Source: Rutstroemia sp. NJR-2017a BVV2 (taxonomy: Eukaryota; Ascomycota; Leotiomycetes; Helotiales; Rutstroemiaceae). From it: a DNA stretch of 64,000 nt. The stretch lies in NCBI GenBank assembly GCA_002946415.1, contig NJPS01000051.1, forward strand, positions 546,001 to 610,000, written 5' to 3'. The translations under genes and the position numbers were made by a program. The notes beneath the pieces are model-generated. The model ran no database searches. It was not told the DNA's origin and was given only the letters and a program-made list of their open reading frames with translations. Positions 1-11,001 of this stretch are shown here, piece by piece; within the stretch, counting starts at the first letter, position 1, and each line of letters begins with the position of its first letter.

Positions 1-1019
1 TGGGGGTTTGCAGAGTAGTATGTCTTTACCTTTCTTTCTTGTGTTTATTTCTCGTTCTTTCTTGCTTGCGGTTATTTTTCTTTCTCGATATGATCAACGA
101 TATGTGTGATCTTCGGCCTCGGTTCGACTTTTATTGGAGACGAGACCGACGATCGGTGTGATGTCAGGACCGAGATTGCGTGAGGCGATCATGAAGATCA
201 CGGCTCGCTAGGTCGGGTCGCGGTGTGTCTGAGCGGGATGGAGATGGGGGTGTGATTGACGGTTAGTTGGTCACATGATGAGTGGGAATGAAGATCAGAT
301 CGGGGCTCCACGGTTTGCATCATAGGTGTTGTCGGGAGACGTCAGATCTTGCTCACTCACTCGGGTGCATTCGAGGAATGATTGCCTGTCCCATTTCATC
401 TCATCTCCTCACATCGCAACAACTTCCTGCAGCATCACACATCTCCACCCTCCTCCTTCTTCCCACCCCAACCCCCAAATCCACCCAAACCCCACTAACC
501 CCCCCTCCCACAGATAAATGTAAACCCCTCTCCTCCCAAATCCCCAACCTCCACCTCGTCTCCAGCATCGACACCCCAAAGAAAGCCACCCAACTCTCCC
601 TCGGGCGCTCTCTCCTCTCTCCCCCGGCCCCACCCCTTCTAATCCACATCCAAATCAACACCTCGGGCGAGACCTCCAAATCCGGGGTGTCACCCGGCCC
701 CGACGCAACCGCTCTCTGCAAGCACGTATTATCCGAATGTCCGAATCTGAAGCTTGCGGGTTTGATGACTATCGGTGCGATCGCGCGGAGCAAGGAGGGG
801 GGTGAGAATGAGGATTTCAAAGTACTGAGAGAAGAGAGGGATAGGTTACAGGAGGAGCTGGGTGTAGATTTGGAGTTGAGTATGGGCATGTCGAATGATT
901 TTGAAGAGGCGGTTAGGCAGGGGAGTGGGGAGGTGAGGATTGGGAGTACGATTTTTGGGGAGAGGCCGCCGAAGGAGGAGTTTAGGGTTAAGGAGGAGGT
1001 GGAGGAAGGGAAGGCGTAG
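1..1019 (+). CDS. PLP homeostasis protein (YggS/PLPBP family), 5' end outside window
   Basis: This is the C-terminal part of a pyridoxal-phosphate-binding homeostasis protein (alanine racemase N-terminal fold; yeast YBL036C type), a cytosolic PLP carrier. Exons are <1-17 and 514-1019 with stop TAG at 1017. Bases 2-17 encode GGLQS plus the first base of the next codon. A GTATGT donor follows at 18, and the acceptor at 511-513 follows a cactaac branch site. Joining completes Asn and gives GGLQSNKCKPL, the family motif. The second exon carries NTSGETSKSGV, LMTIGAIA and the C-terminal signature MGMSNDFEEAVRQGS...VRIGSTIFGERP. The Lys that binds PLP lies in the missing N-terminal exons. The 496-nt intron is unusually long for a filamentous fungus. 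The end of the coding region is strongly purine-rich. Family assignment is secure; only the intron length invites doubt. Confidence 0.86.
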
Positions 1020-2006
1020 GTGCTGTGCTGTGCTGTGGATGTATGTGCGGGTGATGATTACGCTACATTGGAGATGGAGCTTGAAGTTTGAGCTGAGTAG
1101 ATATCCCCTCATTTCCTATCTTCATACTCTCCATCCTCATTGGGTTTGCTCCTGTCTCGCTGAAGGAAAGAGAGAAAAACAGAGCTCTCCCCCGTGCTCG
1201 TGAACGTATAGAAGGGAAATTTCTATCAATCTGCTCTACATCCTCTACTCTACTCTACTTGATTCCATCCATTGTAAATCCCTTGAAAACAAAATAGCAC
1301 CTCTCTCTCCCCGCTTCCTTATACTACTCCATCCCATCCCATCTCATCCCACTCCATTCGTACAGCCCAAACAGTTAAAATCGACCTGACTATACTATCC
1401 TACACTACACCGCACTGCACTATCTCTTGCTTTTTTTCTTTTTCTTTCCCTTTCCCTTTCCCTTTGCCCTCCATCTCATCTCATCCCATCCTATCCCATC
1501 TATCTATCACCTTATACACCCAACCTGGTATTACCCCCCTCTCCCTTTCTCTTCCAGTACACATCCATATCCATATGCACATCTACTCTACTCTGGAGAT
1601 GATTTAAAAGAAGGAATACATTCAGTTGCATATGGAAGAGATGTGTATACGAAAGAGAAGAGGAAGAAAAGACAAATTCAAGACAAGGGCTGTTGAATTG
1701 AATTGGCGGGGTGCGCTAACTTATGCTTTGATGATAATTTTGATTTTTTGTACCCTGAGGAGAGGAGTGAATGCGTAAGTGAGGGGTGAGTGGTTCATAC
1801 AATGATAATGTATACTCGGATAGGTATTTTAATTGAAGATTCATTCATTCATTTATCCAACCCCCTTTCTTCCTTCTCCTATTACCACTTGCCGATATTC
1901 CCACATTATATCCCACGCAACCAACGAACACTTGCCCCCTGCACACTACAACCTCACAATTAGATCCTCCTCTCCATCACCCATATCCATATCCCCATCC
2001 ACCCCA
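1020..2006. other. intergenic, pyrimidine-rich, no gene seen
   Basis: The stretch lies between the 3' ends of two convergent genes. It contains simple pyrimidine tracts (TTTCCC repeats at about 1439-1467, CATCTCATCCCATCC-type runs at 1325-1350 and 1470-1505). Open frames here are low-complexity and match nothing. Confidence 0.6.
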
Positions 2007-3291
2007 TCAAAGAACCACTATCCCACCCAAAACCCCTACCACAAAAATTTCCCACCAAACCCCAAACCCCCATCCCAATCCCAATCCCACACCCCTCACC
2101 CCCGCCCCCCCACTAACAGTCACCACCGGCGGCAGCCCCGACGTCGTAGTCCCCGAGACCACCACCCCTCCATTCCCATTCACACTCCTTGTACTCGTAC
2201 CCGTCGTCGACCCCGCCGGAACCCTCGTCGTGGCCTCCAGGACCGAAACCGTCGGCGTGGCATCCTTCGGGGTCGATAACTGCGCCGTAGCTGAGACCGC
2301 AGAGAAAGAAGCTGCGGCTGCGGCGGAATTGGACTCGTAGATGGAGTAGGTGGTGCTGGTGGTGATGCGCGTGGAGGAGGTGGAGGTGGAGAATGAGAGG
2401 GTGGGGACGGTGGGTGGGGAGAAGGTGTAGTAGATGTAGTGGTAGGAGTAGTAGTACCTGTGTAGGGGAGGGTTAGAGAGGGTGGAGAAAATGGGGGAAG
2501 GGGAGGGAGAGGGGAAAGAGGCAGGGGGAAAGAGGCACAGGCAGAGGGAAAGAGAGATAGAGGAGATGGGAGAGGGGAAGAGGAGGAAGGATAAGAAAAC
2601 GGTGAAAGAGCAGACTTACCAAGTAATCGTAAAATAATAATACTCATAAACCGGCGGCAATGTAATCGTCGCCACCGAAGTTCTCGACGTCACCGCAATC
2701 GTCGTCTCCGCTGGAGGAGCAGTAAACACCGCACTCGTAGCACTAAGTGTCGGTCCACTACCACCGCCTGTCGTCGAGCATTTGATAGCTCCTGAAATCC
2801 TTACACAGACACTGCCACTCGGGCAATAGCCGCCATCCGAGCAACAATTTGCTCCGTCCGGATAACAGTATGGACTTGCGCAGCAGTTCCATCCAGGATC
2901 GCATGTATAACCTGCGCAACATTTTCCGCCAGGCTCGACGCAGCCGCCTCCCCCGCAACAGCGGTCGGTTAGAGGGCAGCAGTAGATGTTATCTTGATGG
3001 AGGAGGTGTTGGTTAGCTTTGAGGGAAAATTGAAAGGGAGATGTGGGATTACTTACCTGGACAGAGACCATAGCCCGAATAGCAGGTGAGATATCGTGGG
3101 CTTAACCATGATTTAATCAACGAACGACCATCTTGAGCTGGTAGTCCAGTTCCATTACTAGTAGAGGTATGGAACAGAGGATCGGATATCGCGTCCGAAA
3201 TAGCGGATCGGGCATCTAGTTCTACTTCACCAAGAACGAGGGTTGAGAAAACGAGGGAAAGAAAGACGTGTTTCAAAATTGGAGACATCAT
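2007..3291 (-). CDS. cysteine-rich secreted protein with probable GPI anchor
   Basis: Three exons on the minus strand: 3291-3057, 2992-2620 and 2457-2007 (352 aa). Introns of 64 and 162 nt have GTAAGT donors, and both joins keep phase (G|AT = Asp, TG|G = Trp). The order is: signal peptide (MMSPILKHVFLSLVFSTLVLG), a linker, then at about residues 72-150 a dense Cys region with paired cysteines (IYCCPLTDRCC, GGKCCAGYTC, WNCCASPYC, ANCCSDGGYC). A Tyr-rich patch, a long Ser/Thr-rich stalk and a hydrophobic tail ending VVGVLGGIVVL follow. Granulin- and chitin-binding-like Cys spacing is possible but I cannot assign a family. The layout (secretion signal, Cys head, glycosylatable stalk, hydrophobic end) suggests a GPI-anchored surface protein. 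Function unknown. Confidence 0.82.
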
Positions 3292-4436
3292 GTCGAAGTA
3301 TGAGCGAGTGAGGCACTTCTGAGGAGCGGGCAGGTGAACGGAATCAAATTGGGGCTTCCAACCTTATTTATCATTATCTCAACGTGGTGACTGTTCCTCC
3401 TTGTTGGCTTTAATCTGATCTTCATAAACATTCGAGCCTTATGGAAAATGGCTTGCATGGGTTTTAATCGAGGGCTGAATTTCAATTTTACCAGAAGCAA
3501 ATCCCAATTTTCCCTTACAAGTGTGCCTTGACTGCTAATGTTTAACGAAATGGAAGGCTTCGTGAACAGCGGGATAGACGTTAAACATCAGACTACTGTG
3601 TTTCCTATTTCCTCATTGCTGTTGACATGCACGACGTGCCAATCAAAACCACGCATATCTATGTCTGAGACAGCCACAGACCTGCAAGCGATGAAAAGAC
3701 GCAAAAGAAAACATACGTAAAAGGTACAACATGGAGCAACTTTACCCCGTCATATGCCAAACAAACAAACCATATGGTCGCTGATCAGAAAAACTGCTTA
3801 ATGTTATCAACTGCCAAGAGCCAAGATGCGGGATAGAAAAAGAGGAAGACCTAGTGCTCTAGGCAGCCAAATTAAGCCGCAACCTGGTAAACAACTGGTC
3901 AATATTTCTCCATAGTTTCGCAGAAAAAGCATATAAATTAGGGGGTCCCAAAATCCCGTATTCTAGGAAGGGAAATATTTCCGGTGTTAGATTGGGGTAG
4001 TACACATAGGGCAGTGATGAGGTGGTGATGGCTTGGGATTCTGAGGCTCAGATTGGATGAAGGAGAGGGGAGAAGGAGAGCCTCATTTCTTGGGTGTGGG
4101 TAAGAATATTGCGCCAACGAGCTATCGGGACGAGTCAGTGAAAAGCCTCAGGTCGCTGACCTGGATAAAATTGCAAAGGATATGGGCATGTGTCGAGGCT
4201 GTGCAACGGAGATGTGCAACGAGAGTTGTGCTGTTGGCTGCTGTTATCTCGTGTAAGATTTGAATTTATTTTATCCGGGAGGACGACATATACGATGTCT
4301 TGTCGAATTCTGGGGGAGATTGAAGTCTGGGGAGTGAAGTTGATTTTGTGTTACGGAGAATAACATTGAAGCTTAGTTCTTCCGGGTAGGACAATCAATT
4401 AATGACTCAGCCGCCCCCACAAATGACCCATCAACC
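3292..4436. other. intergenic between divergent genes, no gene seen
   Basis: This is the shared upstream region of the Cys-rich surface protein (minus) and the phosphoribosyltransferase (plus). Small open frames at 3538-3720 and 4057-4263 lack family similarity and splice support. I see no RNA gene or clear repeat. Confidence 0.5.
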
Positions 4437-5320
4437 ATGCAAGCATCACAACCACCACCATCAGAGCACCAGTCCAAAATGTCTCACTCAGCCTCTCCCC
4501 CCGCATCTTCCCCCTCCTCCCACTACACCGAACCCACAACCAACTACTGGCAAGAATTTCTCCCCCCAACCCTCCCCACGCACCGCTCCAAGCAGATCCC
4601 TTTCCAATATGGCTATCCTGCTCTTCTTCCCGACCACCACATCCTCATGCTGCCCATCCGGCCGCTCCTATCCAACCCCGACCATGCCGTAGCGTCTCTC
4701 CTCGTAAACCAGGCGTCCATGCATGTTGTGAAAGTGCTTGCGAATTTGCTTGCTGGTCATATCAGGGACTTCGAGCCAGATGTTATTATTGGACTGCCGA
4801 CACTGGGGTTGACTCTTGCGCCCTTGGTGGCGGAGAAGTTGGAGATGGGTGAGTTTGTCACTTTGTTTACTTTGTTTACTTTGTTGGTTTATGGAAAGAA
4901 AGGACGACGCGTGTTATAAAATCCAAGAATGGGGGCTTATCAGGTTGTATAGAACGATATGTCCCTCTTGGCTACTCCCGCAAGTTCTGGTACGATACAG
5001 ATCTGTCTGCAGAAGTATCATCCATTACATCACCAGAACTTGGACAGAAAAGAGTCTATCTAGATCCTAATCAGTTACCCTTGGTGAAGGGGAAGAAATG
5101 TGTGATCATCGATGATGCGGTTAGTTCTGGGACGACGCTGAGAGCCACGTGGGATATGTTAGAGAGGATTGGCTGCGAGGTTGTGGGGTGCGGGGTGGTT
5201 ATGAAACAAGGGGCGAAGTGGGAGGAGAAGGTAGGCAAGGAGAGGGTGGAGCGTGTGAAGTATGTAATTGAAAGTCCGCTTTTGGAGAAGGTAGAAGGAG
5301 GATGGGCATTTAGGTCTTGA
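4437..5320 (+). CDS. phosphoribosyltransferase-domain protein (APRT-like)
   Basis: Two exons, 4437-4848 and 4944-5320, give 262 aa. The donor is GTGAGT at 4849, the acceptor CAG ends at 4943, and phase 1 is kept (G|GT = Gly). The C-terminal half has the type I PRTase PRPP-binding loop, KCVIIDDAVSSGTTL at about residues 184-198: hydrophobics, two acidic residues, then the SSGTT phosphate loop. Upstream, DFEPDVIIGLPTLGLTLAPLVA matches the loop that contacts pyrophosphate in PRTases. The first ~45 residues are Pro/Ser-rich and probably disordered. The start could instead be the in-frame ATG at 4482. Such enzymes transfer phosphoribose from PRPP to a base; the base here cannot be told from sequence. 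Confidence 0.85.
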
Positions 5321-5768
5321 GGTCTGTAGGGTTATCTGGCGAACATCCTGCTTGGTTGATTGCTGCCGGGCTCTCGAATCGCAGCATAACTCACGCTCCC
5401 ATTTTTATGATCCGACTAGGACTAAGGGGACATGGATAAGTTGACGGTCACCTTTGGAGCAAGAGAGCCATTATAAGCGAGCGCCTGAAAGAAAGGAGGT
5501 CAAACCAGCCAGCGCCGAGTCAATGGGAGTAGCCCAGTTAATAGTCCACATCATCTGTGATCAATTAATACCTATTATCTTTGTATCACTATCGCTGGAT
5601 CTAATCTTCCTGCAGGCATTTTATCCTTCCGCTATTGATTACTCCGCTGAGATCGTGTGCTCTACTTTGCCCATTTCATACAACTTCACTATGCCGCGTT
5701 GTCTGGTAATGTAAAGGGCCACAGTAATTCGTACTATACAGGTTCTTCGACTCTCACTCAAACCTCTC
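5321..5768. other. intergenic between convergent genes, no gene seen
   Basis: This short spacer separates the 3' ends of the PRTase and STRAP-like genes and probably holds both 3' UTRs. The open frame at 5454-5714 has no recognisable domain. Confidence 0.5.
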
Positions 5769-7026
5769 TTAGCCTTCAGCTCTCCATAATCCGAAAGAAC
5801 CAATACAGTTCTTCCACATCTTGATTGTACCATCCTCACTACCTGTCGCGTAGAGCTTTCCATCTGGTGAAAAACTGATGCTCCAAATTGGTCCATGATG
5901 TCCCTTGTGGAGATCTACAAATACATATTAGCAAGAAAACTTAAAGTTAAGGAGAAAACCTACCAAGTTCCATATCCGAATCGAAATCATACACCTTTGC
6001 CCAAGTATCCTTAATTCCACCAGTAATATATTTCCTCTGAATTGGATGAATTGCTACGCTAGCAACTTCATAACCCAACACCACCTTCTTGAGAAGAGTA
6101 TTTGCGCAAGGTCCGCCATAAAAGTAAAGGGTCTTTCCAGCAGCGATTGACAAGATAGGCAATCCATCACCAATGTCACCTGGTTCGGATTTGATGTTGC
6201 TGAATTCGCAAGAACCAATATCTCCATCGACCTTTTGTTCTTGAACTACCGATTGTGTCCGTAGATCCCACCATCTGATGACTTTATCGTCTGCTGCGGT
6301 AACAATGATGTTGGGGTCCCTAGTCCAAACGACAGCTTTAATCGTCCCTTTATGAACACCCGGGCCAATCTCGAATCCACTTTCTTGTGCATTAATTGTA
6401 GAGTCGACTCCAGCGCCGGTGGATGTTGGTGTACCGTTTGCGCCAGCTTGGGCGACTTTTGTCAAGTCGAAGATGTAAAGTTTCTTATCAGTCCCTCCTG
6501 TCGCAAGAAGGGTACCTGATTCAGGGGGAAATGCGACAGCTCGAACAACATGCGCATGTTGAATTGTGTAGAGAGTTTCGCCGGTGTATGTGTCCCACAC
6601 CTTCCTGTGCTTGATATCAGTGAGATGAAAGTAGTCCGAGACCATTTTACCTACGCTGTAAAATCGGCGGAAGCAGTTGCAGCATACTTGGCATCGGGCG
6701 AGAGTCTGGCTTGATACACCGCACCCTTATGCCCAAAGAAAGTACCAATCCTACAACGGTAAGCATTTATCGGAATCCAAGCAACTCTGCAGCATACCAA
6801 TCGCCATTAATACCACTTCTAAGCATGGGATTGTTATCTGTATATAATTTAGCAAGCTCCCCCCATCAATGCGCTGGACAGAACACGCACCTTTACAAGC
6901 CGAAATCATATAATATTCATCCTCCTTTCCATCCACAAACCCGGAGAAACTGATATGAGTAACAGGTCTTGAGTGACCATGACAAGTCAAAGGAACATAT
7001 TGCTTAGTGCTCTCTGGTCCCGCCAT
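5769..7026 (-). CDS. STRAP/UNRIP-like WD40 repeat protein
   Basis: Five exons on the minus strand: 7026-6891, 6837-6798, 6750-6655, 6604-5964 and 5914-5769 (352 aa). All four introns are 45-54 nt and every join keeps phase. The product is a seven-bladed WD40 propeller along its whole length: [12 protein letters not shown] near the N-terminus, then [68 protein letters not shown], and the last blade [20 protein letters not shown]. The third and last blades match serine/threonine kinase receptor-associated protein (STRAP), which in animals works with the SMN complex and kinase signalling; the fungal role is less clear. It is transcribed divergently from the WD40 gene DOA1. The very short second exon (40 nt) is supported by the blade consensus. 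Confidence 0.9.
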
Positions 7027-7748
7027 TATGAATGTAGATTTGCTGTAAGAGCCGTACTGAGATTTTGTCTGCCGTCTTTTGGAATTGAAGTATCTCGCTG
7101 TAATTTATGAAGTATTCAAACTATCCGCGAAAATCTCTGGGTACACAATGCTTTGTATTCGTTGTTCCGTTGTATATGTTGTGTGCTTGAATGAATGGAA
7201 GTCCAATTGAAGAGTGGGTGTGATGGATTCCGTCCGTCGATGCAAGAAAGAGGGAGAATAATGAGACTATTCAAGAAGATTCGTAAACTGGTCGTTAAAT
7301 TCGTGATAATTCCGCTCTCTGGATATATCTCCTGAATCCTCTGTCTCTTCTGTCTCTCAAATAATAATTGAAGTCGATATAAAACTCCCTCCTTGAAATA
7401 TCGACCAAAGGAAGCAAAAAGCAGAAAAGTAATTGTGATACCCTTCGGATATTGTTTCACCTCGAGGCTCAAGAATTAAACTACTCTAAGGCTAGTCTTA
7501 GAGTTGCGGGGTTCCAGTTAATCCGGTCCGGATAACGATAGGAGACGCGAGCATGGTAGGTGCAGTTCCGAATTGTTGTGCTGTCTCTAGTAATTGATTA
7601 CAGAGGGGCAATTCCTCAGAAGCTCATAGTCGAATATGGAATTCCAGTAACGGCGACACTGAAATTACAGCAACACAAATCGAATTCTTGAGTAGTGGAG
7701 AGATACACAATCTTTCACTGGTGCAATACATAAGTAACGTTATATAAT
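7027..7748. promoter_or_regulatory. shared promoter of the STRAP-like and DOA1 genes
   Basis: This 722-bp gap separates two start codons that point away from each other. It contains a perfect 13-bp palindrome, ATCCGGTCCGGAT, at 7521-7533, the shape bound by fungal Zn2Cys6 dimers. TATAATAT-type sequence lies just before the DOA1 start (7741-7750). Open frames inside (7116-7472, 7624-7839) look non-coding. Confidence 0.5.
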
Positions 7749-10208
7749 ATGGCAGAATATAAACTATCTGCTTCCTGTGCGGGCCATGAAGATGATGTAA
7801 GTTCACCGGCTTTATCCACTCTACATCGTTATCCAACAAGCTCCATCTACGTTGGGACAGCTGTTAATACATACGAATAGGTTCGAGCTGTAGCATTTCC
7901 AGATCCCAAAGCTGTACTTTCAGCTTCCCGAGATGGCACAGTTCGATTATGGAAACTAGTCTCTGATAAGCCGCCGATATTCGATGCCACGATTTCCTCT
8001 CACGCAACCGCCTTTGTCAATACTGTCGCATACCTACCGCCGAACTCCACGTACTCTGAGGGCTTGATTATTTCTGGTGGAAAGGATACAGTTATTGAAG
8101 TCCGACAACCTTCGAAGACCCCAGACGAAAATGCGGAAGCTCTCCTCTTAGGACATAGTCATAACATATGCGCCTTGGATGTGGACCCTGCTGGCAGATT
8201 CATAGTCAGCGGAAGTTGGGATGCGGAAGCAAGAATATGGCCATTGGGGAAATGGGAATGCGAATCAGTACTTAGAGGTCACGAGGGCAGTGTTTGGGCT
8301 GTTCTCGCTATAGATTCAGAAACCGTTATCACTGCATGCGCCGACAAACTCATTAGAGTCTTCCATACAAGCGGGAAACTATTACGGACGATTCGAGGAA
8401 GTGCAGATGTTGTTCGTGCGCTTTGTCGTCTACCTAAAGGCCACTCTTCTGGGGCAGATTTCGCGTCAGCGGGGAATGATGCGGTTATACGACTATGGAC
8501 ACTTTCGGGCAAACAGGTTGCGGAATTACATGGGCACGAGAACTTTATCTACTCATTGGCATCTACACCCTCCGGAGAAATTGTCAGCTCAAGCGAAGAT
8601 CGAACAGTGAGGATATGGAGAGACAACCAATGTATTCAAACAATCACACATCCTGCGATCTCCGTCTGGGGAGTTGCTGTTTGCGCCGAGACGGGAGATA
8701 TCGTTTCAGGAGCAAGTGACAGAGTCGTTCGAGTTTTCACCAAAAACCCAGAGCGAGTTGCTGATGCCGAGACAACACGGATGTTTGAGGATTCAGTGAA
8801 AGAATCTTCAATTCCTCAACAAGCGTTACCCGATGTCAACAAAGAAAAGCTTCCTGGGCCCGAATTTCTCACACAAAAGAGCGGTACCAAGGAAGGACAA
8901 GTTCAGATGATCCGTGAATTGAACGGCAATGTCACTGCCCATACATGGTCTGCTGGTATGTCATTATGCCGCTTATGATTTCTTAAACTTTCTTAAGCTA
9001 ACCATCTCCCAGCTCAAGGTCAATGGATCAATGTTGGAACAGTCGTGGACGCTGTTGGAAGTAGCGGAAAGAAAGTCGACTACCTAGGGAAAGACTACGA
9101 TTACGTCTTTGATGTGGATATTGAAGATGGAAAACCTCCACTCAAGCTACCCTACAACCTTTCCCAAAACCCTTATGAGGCAGCAACAAAATTCATCACA
9201 GATAATGAACTTCCTATGACCTACTTAGACCAAGTAGCAAACTTCATCACAACCAACACCCAAGGAGCCACAATTGGTCAACAACAAGAGAGTTCTGGAC
9301 CGGATGCATGGGGTAGTGACGCAAGATACCGACCAGGAGAAGGCTCCACACCTTCCGCCATGCCCCCTCCACCCAAGGTCCTTCCCCAAAAAGAATACCT
9401 CTCCATCATCGTCGCCTCCGTCCCCAAAATGCAAAAGAAAATCGAAGAAGTAAACCAAACCCTCATCTCCTCTGGCCAAAAAGACGTCTCCCTCAACTCG
9501 GAAGAACTCGCCGTTCTTCAGCGCCTCCGCAAACATCTCGAAACCGCCGGCGCAACCCAAACCTCGCAATCCGTCACCGGCGGCCTCGACCTCGCCGTCA
9601 AGCTCTGCACCACCTGGCCCTACAAAGACCGTCTCGCCGGCCTCGACCTCCTACGTCTCCTCGCCATCGCGCCCGAAACCGCAACCTTCACGCACCCACA
9701 AGGCGGCTCCATTATCGACGTCATCCAGCAAGCCGCGCTGGAAGCGGATCCCCCGTCTGAAAACCACATCATGATGGCCGTCCGCGGTTTCGCGAACCTG
9801 TTCGACTCCCCCGCAGGTCGGGATCTGGCGGTGCAGAAATTCGAACAAATAAACACGATAATCAGTTCCGCGATCAAGGGCTCGACGAATAGGAATCTGC
9901 TGGTGGCGGCGAACACGGTGTATATCAACTACGCGGTGATCTTCCGGGAGTTGGACAGTGATGCGGATTTCGAACACGTGTTGGCGGTGGTGGATGCGTT
10001 GACCGGGGTGCTGGGGAGCCAGAAGGATTCCGAGGTGGTGTATAGGGGGTTGGTGGCGCTGGGGACGGTGGTGGGGGTCGGGGAGGAGGTGAGGAGCGCG
10101 GCGAGGGATGTGTATGGGGTGGGGGAGGTGGTCGGGAGGGCTATGCGCGGGGCGAGTGATCCACGGATTGGGAATGTGGGGAGGGAGGTGTTGGGGGGGT
10201 TGAAGTAG
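7749..10208 (+). CDS. DOA1: ubiquitin-binding WD40-PFU-PUL protein, DOA1/UFD3/PLAA orthologue
   Basis: Three exons, 7749-7796, 7881-8955 and 9013-10208, give 772 aa. Joins keep phase and use GTAAGT and GTATGT donors. Residues 1 to about 300 form a WD40 propeller (VRAVAFPDPKAVLSASRDGTVRLWK, LDVDPAGRFIVSGSWDAEARIW, VIRLWTLSGKQVAELHGH, IVSSSEDRTVRIWR). A PFU ubiquitin-binding domain follows at about 370-460 (DYVFDVDIEDGKPPLKLPYN, AATKFITDNELPMTYLDQV), then a C-terminal PUL armadillo domain at about 510-770. Known orthologues bind ubiquitin through the propeller and PFU and bind Cdc48/p97 through PUL, acting in ubiquitin homeostasis and protein degradation. Length and domain order are normal. Codon use becomes very GC-rich towards the 3' end. 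Confidence 0.95.
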
Positions 10209-10307
10209 TGGGGAAGGAATGGATGATCGAGGGCGGGCATGGATAGGTGGGGTGATAGATGAGGGATGAGGGATGGGTAAACGAAGAAGGACGATTGATT
10301 GATTGAC

Positions 10308-10338
10308 GATGATGATGATGATGATGATGGTGGTGGTG
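10308..10338. repeat. (ATG)n / (GTG)n microsatellite
   Basis: About seven tandem ATG triplets grade into GTG triplets, just 3' of DOA1 and outside coding sequence. Confidence 0.9.
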
Positions 10339-10765
10339 CGCGGGTTAAAGCATCAGTATTTTGATTCGCGTTGGCACAAAATGATAGACATGCATGCATA
10401 CATACATACATACGGAAACTCAACCAAATCTGCGCTTTCTGTTTTTCCCCTCCAACCTCACTCACATAAAACTTGTCTGAAAGAATCATTATCATACTTT
10501 TACTTGATTATTTCATTCTGGATTGGATTACATAGTATCTATCTTTCTAAGACAAGATAAAATACAGACCGACTGGATCTTCAAAATCCACGTCTCCAAT
10601 TCCCATCCCATCCCATCCTATCCCATCCTAACCGAGCTAAGCTTTCCTTGCAGGCTCCCGACAATGATAGATAGATAGAAGAAAAATATAAAAAAATATT
10701 ACAGCAGAGAAAAATAATATATAGATATAAAAGGGGGGTATTTGATCATCCATCTTTCATCCTTA

Positions 10766-10805
10766 TCCTCATCCTCATCCTCATCCTCATCCTCATCCTC
10801 ATCCT
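10766..10805. repeat. (ATCCTC)n hexanucleotide repeat
   Basis: About six and a half tandem copies of a six-base unit in the convergent intergenic spacer. Confidence 0.92.
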
Positions 10806-11001
10806 ATTCTCAACGCCTCATTTGCGTCGTTTATCTTGGCTGTTGGCTTTTGTCTGCCATCCGAGCCCCAGCTCCTGCTCTTTAATTCCTAATTCCTACT
10901 TTCGCCATAAACTTTTCTTTCCTCTCAGATTTCTTTCTTTCTTTCTTTTTTTCCCAATATTTTCTCTCCCCCATCTTCCAATCCAACTACCCTATTCCCA
11001 T

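Larger units (their letters stand above)
10209..11001. other. intergenic between convergent genes, with microsatellites
   Basis: No gene seen. The stretch holds ATG- and CATCCT-type microsatellites, a CATA run at about 10394-10412 and GATA runs near 10665. Confidence 0.6.

Noticed and set aside
1833..2279. 148-codon open frame, plus strand
   Set aside because: It overlaps the third exon of the minus-strand Cys-rich gene and is Pro/His/Arg low-complexity.
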